A DNA stretch of 64,000 nt, from contig NZ_CP088018.1 of the NCBI RefSeq assembly GCF_021049265.1, positions 1,984,001 through 2,048,000 of the forward strand. Direction: 5' to 3'. How positions within the stretch are numbered: position 1 is the first letter of the stretch; each line of letters begins with the position of its first letter. The translations under genes were made by a program, and so were the position numbers. Of this stretch, positions 38,062-48,600 are shown one piece after another. The DNA comes from Ruania suaedae (GTDB lineage: Bacteria; Actinomycetota; Actinomycetes; Actinomycetales; Beutenbergiaceae). The notes beneath the pieces are model-generated. The model made no database searches. It was not told the DNA's origin and worked only from the letters and a program-made list of their open reading frames with translations.

Positions 38062-40350
38062 CTATCCCCGACGGCGCAGTGACCGGGCCGAGAAGGCCGA
38101 CCGCAGGCGTGCCTTCCACCCCGCGCCGCGACGCACCCGCTGGACGGTGTGGGTGACCTGGCCCCAGTAGTGCTGGACGTGCTCCTCCGGCGGGTCGACC
38201 GGCGCGAAGACCGCCTCGTCGGCGCGGTCGGCGAGCAGCAGCACACCGGACTCCGGGAACTGCCCGGACAGCGCCTGCGCGGACTCGCGCCTCGTGCGGC
38301 CGGGGGCCTGCACGACACCCAGGTCGAGCACCCGGTCCTGCAGCTCGTCCCAGCCGCCGGCGACCCGCTGGTGCGGGGTGCCCTTGCGCCGGCGCCGACG
38401 GCGGCGCAACCCCTTCAGGGCGGCGAGCAGCAGCAACGGGATGCCGAGCAGCAGGACCGGCACGGTGGAGGCGCCGACCACCCAGACCCACGGGTTGGGC
38501 ACGCTCGACTTGGTGATGCCCTCGGAGTCGACGTCGGCGTCGTCGCGGTCCTGCGGGGGAACGTCGGGGCGGTCCTGCGGCGGCGGAGGCGGCTGCAGCA
38601 CCTGTGGTTGCGGCTTGTCGACCGGGTCGGGCTCCTCCACCTGCGGGATCTGGTCCTCGGGGGGTGTGGGGTAGAAGGGAAGCCAGCCCACGCCGTCGAA
38701 GGGCACCTCCACCCAGGCGATCACGTCGTCGCCGGTGAGGGTCACGGTGCCCGCCTCCTCGACGTCGAAGCCGACCACCACCCGCGCCGGGTAGCCGAGC
38801 GAGCGCACCATCAGCGCCATCGCGGCGGCGTACTGCTCCTCGTCGCCGACGAGCTCCTCCGCCTCGAGCATCTGCGCCAGGCGGGCTGCCCCGTGGCCGG
38901 GCCGTGAGGGCACCTCACCCTCCAGCCCGTGCGAGAAGAATCCGCCGTTGCGCAGCGCCGCGGCCACGGCCTCCACCTGGGCATAGGGCGAGTCCGCGCC
39001 GTCGGAGTAGCGCCCGGCGAGGCTGCCGATGAGGTCGGGGACCCCGCGCGGCTCGGGCAGCTGCATCGGGGTGATGCGCAGCTCGGTGACCTCGGCCGGC
39101 TCCTGCTGGGCCGCCGGGTCGGCGACCACCTCGAAGGTGTCGCCCGCGCCGAGGCCCGCGGCGACCAGGCCGGTGTCGGTGGCGGTGTTGTAGTAGAAGC
39201 TGTCGGTGAGGTCCTCGCTTCCGGCGCCGGTGAAGGAGACGTCGGCGCTCCCGCCGGCATTGAGGACCCACACGTCCTGGTACTCGCCGACGCCGACGTC
39301 CAGCGTGTAGGCCTCGGGCGGGATCTCCACCTCGATCCGGTCCCCGATGCGGCGGAAGACCCCCGTGCCCGGGGTCGCGGCCCCGGTGACGTTCCAGACC
39401 GTGCCGTCGTAGGTGTCGAGCGCGGCCAGCCGCAGCTGTGCGCCGCCCTCGGGCAGCCCGGTGACGGTGAACAGCTCCTCCGAGCTCAGGTCATCGGCGT
39501 AGGTGCGAAAGCCCGCCAGCGGGCTGGGCAGGTCCTGCGGGTCCGGCGGCGGCTCGACGTAGTCGCGCAGCACCACCCGCGGGTTGTCCGGCACGGCGGC
39601 CAGCGAGGCGCCGGTGCCACCGAGCGCCGCGACGGCCAGGACGATCACGATCGCCAGCACCCGGTGCAGCTCGAGGCGCCCCGAGCGCCACGCCAGCCAC
39701 GTCAGCGCCCCGACGGCGGCCACGACGCCGATCACGCCGGCGAGGACGGGCACGTGCGTACCGAACAGGATGGCGGCCGCCAGCACCAGGGCCGGCACGA
39801 GCAGGGTCAGCCATGGCCACCGCACCCGCAGCGAGAGGGTGACCGCGATCAGCGAACCGAGGAAGGCCAGCAGATACGGCAGCAGCAGCACCGCCCCGTA
39901 GCTGCCCAGCGGCGGGGTGACGGTCAGCACCTGCTTCCAGACGGTCACGATGCCCACGCCCATCAGCTGCCAGGTGGTGGGGGTGGGCAGGAAGCCGAGC
40001 AGCGCCGACCCGGGCGCGGCGAGTGCGCCGCAGGCGAAGAAGACCACGACGGCGACCGAGGTCACCGTCAGGATGCCGTGCCGGAAGATGGCACCGGCCA
40101 CCGCCACCGCGGTGCCGAGCAGCAGGCCGGCGACGGCCGTCACCCAGAAGCCGGAGGTGAGGTAGACCGCGTCCAGCGGCAGCAGCGCCAGCAGGATCAG
40201 CACCACCGGGACGGCGATGTTCACCGCGCGCGAGGGGCTGGGCCAGGCGCGCAGCCGGCGGGAGATGCTGCCCGGGGCGGCGGTGCGTTGCTGCGGGCGG
40301 GCCGGCGTAGCAGTGCGCCGGCTGCGGCGGCCCTCGCTCGGGGCGCTCAT
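38062..40350 (-). CDS. Transglutaminase-like membrane protein (TgpA type) lacking the catalytic triad
   Basis: A 762-residue protein: cytoplasmic basic N-terminus, five or six membrane helices (about 42-250), an extracytoplasmic region with a transglutaminase-like core near 470-570, a Pro-rich linker, one more helix (about 610-635) and an Arg-rich cytoplasmic tail. The core is recognised by EEQYAAAMALMVRSLGYPARVVVGF and IAWVEVPFDGVGWLPF. The expected catalytic Cys is Glu504 (GDEEQ), the His is Ile544 (DDVIAWVEV) and the Asp is Tyr560 (PFYPTPP). It is probably a binding or structural module rather than an enzyme. The start overlaps the DUF58 stop by four bases. Confidence 0.88.
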   Translation of the reverse strand: MSAPSEGRRSRRTATPARPQQRTAAPGSISRRLRAWPSPSRAVNIAVPVVLILLALLPLDAVYLTSGFWVTAVAGLLLGTAVAVAGAIFRHGILTVTSVAVVVFFACGALAAPGSALLGFLPTPTTWQLMGVGIVTVWKQVLTVTPPLGSYGAVLLLPYLLAFLGSLIAVTLSLRVRWPWLTLLVPALVLAAAILFGTHVPVLAGVIGVVAAVGALTWLAWRSGRLELHRVLAIVIVLAVAALGGTGASLAAVPDNPRVVLRDYVEPPPDPQDLPSPLAGFRTYADDLSSEELFTVTGLPEGGAQLRLAALDTYDGTVWNVTGAATPGTGVFRRIGDRIEVEIPPEAYTLDVGVGEYQDVWVLNAGGSADVSFTGAGSEDLTDSFYYNTATDTGLVAAGLGAGDTFEVVADPAAQQEPAEVTELRITPMQLPEPRGVPDLIGSLAGRYSDGADSPYAQVEAVAAALRNGGFFSHGLEGEVPSRPGHGAARLAQMLEAEELVGDEEQYAAAMALMVRSLGYPARVVVGFDVEEAGTVTLTGDDVIAWVEVPFDGVGWLPFYPTPPEDQIPQVEEPDPVDKPQPQVLQPPPPPQDRPDVPPQDRDDADVDSEGITKSSVPNPWVWVVGASTVPVLLLGIPLLLLAALKGLRRRRRRRKGTPHQRVAGGWDELQDRVLDLGVVQAPGRTRRESAQALSGQFPESGVLLLADRADEAVFAPVDPPEEHVQHYWGQVTHTVQRVRRGAGWKARLRSAFSARSLRRRG

Positions 40351-41618
40351 CCGCGCAACCTCCGGAAGCCGCGCGGCAGGTCCTCCAGCTGCCCGAGCTC
40401 GAGCACCGTGACCGCGCCGAGCCGGTGCGCGGAGATCTCCGCGCCGGTCCGGCACTGCACTGCCAGCGCCCGCACGCCCACGGGAAGCACCGAGCCCGCG
40501 GCCCGGATCTGGTCCGGGCTCACCGCCGACCCGCACACCAGTACCGCCACCGTGGCGCCGGCGACCTCGCGGGTGACCAGGCGCCCCAGGTCCGACAGGC
40601 GCCCGGGCCGGCGGACCGTCTCCACCCGGGTGAGGGTGTCGAGCAGATCGCGTGCGCTGGTGTGGCCGATCGCGCCGAGCTGGGTCATCGAGCTGAGCTC
40701 GGACTCCGACCGGATGGTGTGCAGACCCAGGGACCCGACGACGCTCACCGCGAGCTCGAACTCGTCGGCGTCGGCGTAGTCGTGGCTGTGCACCGACAGC
40801 GCCGTGACCAGGTGGGTGCGCCGGGACTCCTCGAACTGGCGCACCATGAGCGTGCCGACCCGCGCCGAGGAGCGCCAGTGCACGTAGCGGCGGTCGTCCC
40901 CGGGCACGTACTCGCGCAGGGCGTGGAACTGCAGGTCCGAGCTGGTGATCTCGCGGGAGGCGTGGCCGTCCAGGTCGTGCAGCGCACCGGCCGACGCCGG
41001 GCCGAGCGGCACCGTCCGCGGGTGTACGTACAGCTCCTCCGGCTCGGTCCACTGGACCGAGCGCTTGATCAGGCCGAACGGGTCCCCGCGTACCGAGCGC
41101 ACGGGGCCCACCACCAGCACCGCCCGCCGCTCGGTGGGGATGGCGAAGAGCTCGTCGTGCTCGCCCCCGGCCCGGAGCGCGGGCAGCGCGAAGCGGGCCA
41201 GGTTCGGTCCGACGGGTAGTTCCAGGCGGGCTGGCATGACGGGCGAGGACCCGGTGTTGCGCACCTCGATCCCGCCCATGGCGCGCTGCCCGGCGACCAC
41301 GCGCCCCTCCCGGAGCCGCAGCGTGATGGCGTAGGGGTGGCGCCCGATCGCGAACACGGCGCACCCGAGGAAGGTGGCCACGAGGGCGGCGCCGAGCACC
41401 ACCAGCTCCAGCCAGCCGAGCACCGCTCCCCCGGCCCAGGTCGCGGCGCCGAGCAGCAGGCAGATCCAGGCGGGGAGGGTGACCCAGGTGAGGATCGAGC
41501 TGGTGCGCCGCATGGAGCCCCGCAGGCTCTCCACCGCGCGGGTGATCGACCGGGTGCTCCAGCCGCGCCGGGCGCTCGGGGCCGCAGGACGGCTCCGGTC
41601 CGTGGCGGGCGAGGTCAT
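40347..41618 (-). CDS. DUF58 domain-containing membrane-anchored protein
   Basis: A 423-residue protein with two hydrophobic segments near 42-86, then a beta domain, then the DUF58 domain with DLQFHALREYVPGDDRRYVHWRSSARVG and LMVRQFEESRRTHLV, which belong to a von Willebrand-A-like fold without an obvious intact MIDAS. DUF58 proteins usually sit beside a MoxR ATPase and a transglutaminase-like protein, as here, and are thought to be MoxR clients. The start overlaps the MoxR stop by four bases. It is in the middle of a co-transcribed block with the pseudo-transglutaminase. Confidence 0.88.
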   Translation of the reverse strand: MTSPATDRSRPAAPSARRGWSTRSITRAVESLRGSMRRTSSILTWVTLPAWICLLLGAATWAGGAVLGWLELVVLGAALVATFLGCAVFAIGRHPYAITLRLREGRVVAGQRAMGGIEVRNTGSSPVMPARLELPVGPNLARFALPALRAGGEHDELFAIPTERRAVLVVGPVRSVRGDPFGLIKRSVQWTEPEELYVHPRTVPLGPASAGALHDLDGHASREITSSDLQFHALREYVPGDDRRYVHWRSSARVGTLMVRQFEESRRTHLVTALSVHSHDYADADEFELAVSVVGSLGLHTIRSESELSSMTQLGAIGHTSARDLLDTLTRVETVRRPGRLSDLGRLVTREVAGATVAVLVCGSAVSPDQIRAAGSVLPVGVRALAVQCRTGAEISAHRLGAVTVLELGQLEDLPRGFRRLRG

Positions 41619-42616
41619 GACGCTCCGGCTGCCCCTCGCTGGGTGGGCGGGGAGATCTCGGACACGATCCTGGCCACGATGGCGCCCGGGTCGGCACCTT
41701 CGAACTCGGCCTCGGCGTCGAGGATGATGCGGTGGGCGAGCACCGGCTCGGCGAGGGTCTTGATGTCATCGGGGATGACGTAGTGCCGCCCGTGAGCGGC
41801 CGCCCACACCTTGGAGCAGCGCACCAGGGCCAGGCCGCCGCGTACCGACGAGCCCAGGGCCACCTCCGGCGCATGCCGGGTGGCCTCGACCACGGCGGTC
41901 ACGTAGGCCAGGATCGCCGGGTCCACGTGCACGGCAGAGGCCAGGTTCGCCATCTCGGTCACCGCCGCTGCCGCGATCACCGGGCTCAGGGCGCTCGCCC
42001 GGTCCCGGACGGCGGAGCCCGCGAGGATGCGGATCGTCGCGTCGGTGTCGGGGTAGCCGAGGGAGGTGCGCATGAGGAACCGGTCGAGCTGGGCCTCGGG
42101 GAGCTTGTACGTGCCGGCCTGCTCGACCGGGTTCTGGGTGGCGATCACCACGAACGGCTGCGGCACGCTGTGCGGCTCACCGTCCACGGTGACGCGCCCC
42201 TCCTCCATGACCTCCAGCAGGGCGGACTGGGTCTTCGGCGAGGCGCGGTTGATCTCGTCGGCGAGGACCACCGAGGCGAAGATCGGGCCCTGGTGGAAGG
42301 CGAACTGCTTGGTGTTCTGGTCGTAGATCGTCACGCCGGTGACGTCGGAGGGCAGCAGGTCCGGGGTGAACTGGATCCGGCTGTGGCTCGCCTGCACGGT
42401 GGCGGCGAGGGCCCGGGCCAGGGAGGTCTTCCCGGTGCCCGGGTAGTCCTCCAGCAGCATGTGCCCCCCGGAGAGGAGGCACGTGAACGTCAGCCGCACC
42501 ACATGGGACTTGCCCAGCACGGCGGCCGAGACGTTGGCGACCAGGCGCTCGAACGTGTCCGAGAACCAGGCGGCCTGGTCGGCCGTCATGGGGCTGGCGG
42601 TGGCTGTGGCGGTCAT
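41615..42616 (-). CDS. MoxR-family AAA+ ATPase
   Basis: A 333-residue cytoplasmic AAA+ chaperone. Walker A is YPGTGKTS (58-65), Walker B is VVLADEIN followed by RASPKTQSALLEVMEEG, the sensor is TQNPVEQAGTYKLPEAQLDRF. MoxR proteins act as remodelling chaperones for partner complexes, typically DUF58 or von Willebrand-A proteins. It is 25 bases downstream of the giant surface protein gene and overlaps the DUF58 gene by four bases. Alternative name candidates in the family (ravA, cbbQ) are excluded by the neighbourhood. Confidence 0.93.
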   Translation of the reverse strand: MTATATASPMTADQAAWFSDTFERLVANVSAAVLGKSHVVRLTFTCLLSGGHMLLEDYPGTGKTSLARALAATVQASHSRIQFTPDLLPSDVTGVTIYDQNTKQFAFHQGPIFASVVLADEINRASPKTQSALLEVMEEGRVTVDGEPHSVPQPFVVIATQNPVEQAGTYKLPEAQLDRFLMRTSLGYPDTDATIRILAGSAVRDRASALSPVIAAAAVTEMANLASAVHVDPAILAYVTAVVEATRHAPEVALGSSVRGGLALVRCSKVWAAAHGRHYVIPDDIKTLAEPVLAHRIILDAEAEFEGADPGAIVARIVSEISPPTQRGAAGAS

Positions 42617-42641
42617 TGTTGCCTTTCGAACGTGAGAGCGG

Positions 42642-45600
42642 TCACCAAGTCATCGAATCCTGGAGCGTGCCGCTGGGCCCCCGGATCACCACGCGGACTG
42701 TTTCGCCCGGGCGACCGCGATACGACGTCGCCTGGTACCGCCCGTCGCCGCTCAGGTTCGCGGTGTAGTTGCGCCACACCCCGCTGCCTGCGGCGGACGC
42801 GTAGAACTCGATCTGGTAGTTGCCACCGTCGAGGTTGTCGTAGTCGAACGCGAGGAAGGCACAGGAGGAATGGGTGCACCCGTCCTGTCCGACGGCACTG
42901 CTACCGGCACGCATCGTGACGGATGCGGACGGCGGCGGAGGTGGAGGCGTCGGGTCCGGCTCCGCGCGCTGGTTACGTGTCGCGCTCCCACTGGGCTGGC
43001 CGTGCTCGTTGCGCACCTGAACCTCGATGCGGTGCATCTCCTCCCAATTGCCACCGACGCTCGCCCGGTCGTTGCGGCTGCCCCACGAGGACCAGCCACC
43101 GCCATCGATGCGGTACCGGCTGGAAGCGATGGCGGCGCCATTGTTGTTCGCACTCGTGGTCCAGGTGAACGTGACGCGCTGCCCGTCCGCCGACGAGCTG
43201 AGTGAGATCGCTCCGGCGCCCGGCGGGCCGTACGTACTGAAGTTGCTCGAGGAATCGCTCCACGCGCCGCAGTAGGTATTACACGCACGAATCCGGATCT
43301 GGTAGTTCTGCCCGTCGCTCGGCACGGTGAACACGCCGTTGCTCGGCACCGCTTGCGCTGAGCCACCGCTCAGGGAGTACTCGTACCGGCTGATCTCCTG
43401 GCCGTTGTTGCTCGGCGCCGAGTAGCTCATCTCGGCCGTGTTGTCGGTGCCGGTCGGTCGCGCGCTCACGCCGGTGGTCTTGCCCGGTGCGCCGAAGGAA
43501 CGCACGCTCTCCGACTGCGGCGAGACCTCCGAGCTGCCGGACCGGTTCGTGGCCACCAGCGTGAAGTGGTAATCGTGCGCGTTCTCCACCCGCACCTCGC
43601 GGGAGGTCTCGTTCGCACCCGGGGTGAACGTCTGGGCCAGCGCACCGTCCTGGTACATCCGCAGCTCGTAGGCGGAGATCGGATCACCGTTGGCATCCGG
43701 TGCGCGCCACGAGACCTGCAGGCGGCCACCGGCGGAGTCGTCGATCCGCGAGGCGCTCGGTGCCTGCGGCCGCAGCGGCGGACCGGAGGGGTGCTCGGCC
43801 ACCGACCACTCGCTCCACAGGCCCGGCTCGGGGGCATCGTTGAGCGCACGCACCCGGAAGGTGTAGTTCTGGCCGTTCGTCAGCCCTGTCCAGACCATCT
43901 CGGTGCCGGTCACGGACTGCTGACCCGCGCCGCCGGAGGGAGAGATCTGCACGTCGTAGGAGGAGATCGGCGTGCCCTCGTTCGCCGGCTCCGACCAGTC
44001 CAGGCTGAGCTCGCCGTCGCCGAACTCGACCGTCGGCGCGCCGGGCGCCTCCGGTCGCACATCCGGGGTTGCCTCGGCGGAGGCGGCGCTCTCGGGCGAG
44101 TCACCGACCGCATTGGTGGCCAGCACGGTGAACGTGTACGTGGTCCCGTTGGTGAGGCCGGTGATGGTGCAGGTGGTGGTCGCGCACGCCTGCGAACCGC
44201 CGCCGTGGCTGACGGTGTAGCCGGTGATCGGGGCACCGTTGTCCTGCGGAGCCGTCCAGCTCAGCGTCACCTCGCGGTTGGCGACCTCCTCGACCAGCGG
44301 GATGCTCGGCGCTTCGGGGACCCCCAGCACGGCGGCGGTGATCTGCCCCTCCACGGCGCGGCTCGCCTCCCCCGTCACGTCCACCACCGTGTACGTCACG
44401 CTCAGGCGGCCCACGAAGTCCGCTCCCGGGGTGACCACCACCTGCTCGCCGCTGATCTCGGCATTGCCTTGCCCGCTGGTCACCACGGCGCCGAGGATCT
44501 CGCGCGGCTCACCCGGGAACGGGTTGGAGTCGTTGGCGAGGACGTCCGCAGTCACCGAGTCACCCTGGAAGACCTCCCCGAGGTCGTCCGGGTTGGTCGA
44601 GATCAGCGGCCGGTTGCTCGCCGTCGCCTCCAGCACGATGGTCGCCTGCACCGGGTCGGACTCGCCGTCGGTGACCTCGATCGTCAGATCCTGAGAGGAC
44701 CCCGCCGGGGTGTCCTCATCGGCGGAGACGGTGAGGATGTAACCGTCCAGCGCGGCCTGGAAACCGGGAGCCTCCTCGGCGATCCGGTACTGCAGGTCCG
44801 TGGAGACACCATCGGGGTCCTCCGCGAGTCGTGCGATGTCCAGGTTGACGGCCTCCCCGCCCTGCTCCGCGGCGAGGGAGCCGTCCCGCATCCGGGGCGG
44901 CTGGTTCTCGGTGGAGACCACCATGATGTCGAGCGTGACCACGGAGGTGAGGATGTCGTCGTCGTTGATGTCGAGGGCGTCGGTCACCTCGAATGTGAGG
45001 GTCGCCGGCCCGGCGTAGGTGCCCTCGGAGGTGTACTGGACCGTATCGCCGTCCACCACCGGGCTGGAGCCGTCGGAGTTGGTCGCCCGCACCGAGCTGG
45101 TGTCGGCGAGCTGGACCGGCTGGCCGGAGAAGGCCACCACGTAGTCGTTGATCTCGATCGTCTCGGTGACCCCGGACTCGACCTCGATGACTCCCGTGTC
45201 CGGGCGCAGCACCGGCCCGGTGTCCTCGGTCCCGGGCACCTCGATGAACGCATAGGAGACCAGGTCGTCGCTGTCGGTGATCCGGTAGGTCACCACCTGC
45301 CGGGTCGGGGTGAGGGTGATCTGCACGCCCTTGCCGTCCGGGGAGGTGGCACTCTCCTGCCCGTCCGGGATGTCGACCGTCAGGGCCTCGACGCTGCCGT
45401 CCGGGTCGGAGTCGTTCTCGAGCACGTCGACCGTAATGACCTCACGGTCGAGGATGGCGGCAGGAGGGACCACGTCATCGACGGCGACCGGCGGCTGCAG
45501 CGGGCTGTCGGGGTCGACCGTGACCGTCAGCAGGCCGCTGGCCGTCCCGCCGTGCAGGTCGCTGACGTGATAGGTGATCAGGTGGTCGCCGGTCGACTCC

Positions 45601-48600
45601 GGCGAGATCAGTGCGACCTTGCCGTCGCGGACCTCCGGGTCGGTCCCGGGGTGCTCGGAGAAGGCCGGATCGTCGAAGGCGAGCTGGTCGCCGTCGGGAT
45701 CGGTGTCGTTGGCGAGGACGTCCACCGAGATCGGACGCCCCGGGGGCACGGTGATCTCGTCGTCGACGACCACCGGCGGGCGGTTGACGCTCGGGGGCGG
45801 GATCACCCCGACCGTCACCTCGGCCGAGGCGATCGCACCGAGCCGGTCGCGCACCGAATAGGTGAACTCGTCCGTGCCGGCGGAGTCGGTGAAGGCCTGG
45901 TAGTCGATGTAGGTGGCGCCCACCTCGACCACGCGGCCCAGCGCCGGCGGGCTGTCGACGCCCAGCAGCTGCACCGAGTCGCCGTCCGGATCGATGCCGT
46001 AGGTCTCGATCGGGATCCGGATCCGCTCCCCGGAGAACGCCCTGGTCTCCACGTCCCGCGGCTCCGGGGCGCCGTTGGCACCGTCGGCGCGGGCCTGGAC
46101 GTAGATCCGGATGGTGGCCGAATCCTCCCGGCCGTACTCATCGACGATCCGGTAGACCGCCGTCAGGGTGCCCGCCTCGTCCGGTGCCTGGAAGCGCACC
46201 ACGTCCCCGGCGGTGAACATCACGCCACCGGCAGGCTCCTCGGCGATGGTGGGATCGAGGCTGAAGTCGAAGCCGTTCGGGTGGGAATCGTTGCTGAGCA
46301 CGGGGATGGTGACGTGGTCACCGGCCCGCACGCGCACCTCGTCCGGGACGGCGATCGGGGCGCGGGTGCCCGTCTCCGCATCCAGCGGCAGCACCAGCAC
46401 CTCGCCCTCCCCGGTCCGGGTGCCGTTGGAGACGGTGTAGTCGATCGTCACCGGCGTCTGCAGGGTGCGGTCGGAGGTGATCCGCAGCACCCGGTGCTCC
46501 AGGATGGACACCCGCAGGCCGTAGCCCTCGGGCACGTCGATCTGCTGCACCGCCAGCACGCCGCCGGCCGGGTCCTCGTCGTTGGCGAGCACGTCCACCA
46601 GCACGGTGCCGTCCGGGGGCAGGTAGGCGGTGTCGGTGGCGGCAACCGGGTCCAGGTTCTCCGGGGCGCGCACCGAGACGCGCACCAGTCCGGTGGCGGA
46701 GAGGCCGTCGTCATCGGCCACCACGTAGACGACGTAGTAGTCCCCCGGTGAGGACGCGGTGAAGCTGAAGGTGTTGGAACTGGTGCTCTGGCGGATCTCG
46801 GCGCCGTCGGCGCTCTGCACGTTCGCGAGCCGCAGCGGGCGGTCGTTGGGATCGAGATCGTTCGCGATCGGGTCGATCTCGATGGTCTCGTCCACGAAGG
46901 CGGTCGCGTAGTCGAAGACGGCCGTCGGCGGCTGGGCCGCGGCAGGAAGGATCTCGACGTCGATCAGCACCTCGGCCGTCGCGGCGCCGTCGCTGACCTC
47001 CAGGCGCACCTGGCGCTGACCGGTGGGCACGCCCGGGTCCACGATCGAGATGAGGCCGTTCGGATCGGACTGGACCTGCAGCCCGGCGTCCTCCAGGGTG
47101 CGGGTCACGTAGACCGCATCGCCGTCGGGGTCGAGGACGTCGTTGAGGACGTTGACCTCCGCCGACTGGCCCGAGGCGATCTCGGCGGTGATCTCGGTGA
47201 GCTGCTCGGGCGGGCTGTTCTGGCCCTCCGGGATCACCTCCAGATCCACGGTCGCGGTGTCGGTGCCCCCGCGGCCGTCATCGGCCACGTACTGGAAGCT
47301 GGTGATCCCGCTGGCACCGGGGGCGACGCGCACCTGCAGCGCCCGGCCGCCGAGCACCGTCTCCAGCTGCCCGAAGGACTCCGGGATCTGCCCCTCCGGT
47401 GCCGCGGTGAGCAGGTCGCCGTCGGCATCGGAGTCGTTGTGCAGCACCGGCAGCACGGCGATGCGGCCAGCGCGCACACCGAAGGAGTCCGGGACCGCGA
47501 CCGGAGGGCGGTTCTCCGCCTCCCGGTCCAGCTCGACCTCGCGCTGCTCGAGATCCTGGGACTCCTCCTCCTCGGTCTCGTCCTCCTCCGTGGGCGGGAT
47601 GGAGGTCTCCCAGTTGTCGACCAGGACGAGGGCGTCCTCGACCATCCAGGAGTTCCCGGTGGCCAGCTCATTGAGCACCACATAGGAGCGGTTGACCCGG
47701 AACACCAGCTCACCGCCGGTGGCCGAGGGCACCTCCAACGATTCCGCGGCCTGATCGCCGCACTGGCGCAGGTACCCCGCGGGCAGGGCGGCCCACGCGC
47801 TGTGCACGCAGCCGGCCACCTGCACCGGCTGCGCCGGCTGGCCCGCCGAGGGCGAGCGCGTCACCCGCGGCTCGCTGCCGTCCAGCGGCACGGTGATCAG
47901 CGCGTCGCTGGTGGCGATCGCCACCACGTTCCCGCCCCGGCTGGGGGCCTGCAGCCGCGCCGAGGCTCCGTCCACCTCGAGCCCGGTGAGATCGACCGGG
48001 TCCTGGTCCGGGCGCACCAGGGTCAGGTCCTCGGTCTCGGCGTCGAAGGCCAGGGCCACCGGCTCGGAGCCGACGACGCTCAGCTGGGTGGCGGCGCCGT
48101 CGAAGACGGAGGGATCGAGCTCGGTGGTGACCGGATCGGTGCGCTGACCCGGGCCGAACGTCAGCAGCTGCCCGGTGTCGGTGTCCAGCCCGTAGGCGGT
48201 GCCGTCGTCGGCGATCGCCTGTGCGGCATCCTCGCCGAGCACCGCCTGCGGCTCCTCGGTGGACTCGGTGAGCACGTCGAGCCCGTCCAGACCGAGCACC
48301 CGCCACTCGCCGGTCTCCTCCACCAGCACGCCCACGGTGTTGTCACCGAGCTGGACGTCGGAGCCGGTGGGCAGCGGCACGGCGCTGCCGCGGACGGCGA
48401 CCGAGACGGGGTCCACCCGCTGCAGGGTCTGCCCAGCACGGTCACGGATGAAGACGACGTCCTCGCGCTGGAGCAGGTCGACGTCCTGGCTGAGCGCGGC
48501 GAGCGCCGCGTCGATCTCGCCGACGGGGAAGTTCAGCCTGCCGACCAGGATGGACTCGTTGTTGGAGACCCAGACGCCGCCGTCGTTGAGGTCGACATCC

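Noticed and set aside
38062-41874. Single 1270-codon minus frame spanning the pseudo-transglutaminase and beyond
   Set aside because: The upstream part is a shadow of the DUF58 and MoxR genes. The family N-terminus (MSAPSEGRRS) begins at 40350 and overlaps the DUF58 stop by four bases.
43566-46751. Long plus-strand open frame of about 1061 codons opposite the giant surface protein gene
   Set aside because: It is antisense to the repetitive GC-rich gene and has an Arg/Gly/Val-rich, fold-less composition with no family motif or ribosome site. Codon-position bias favours the minus strand.
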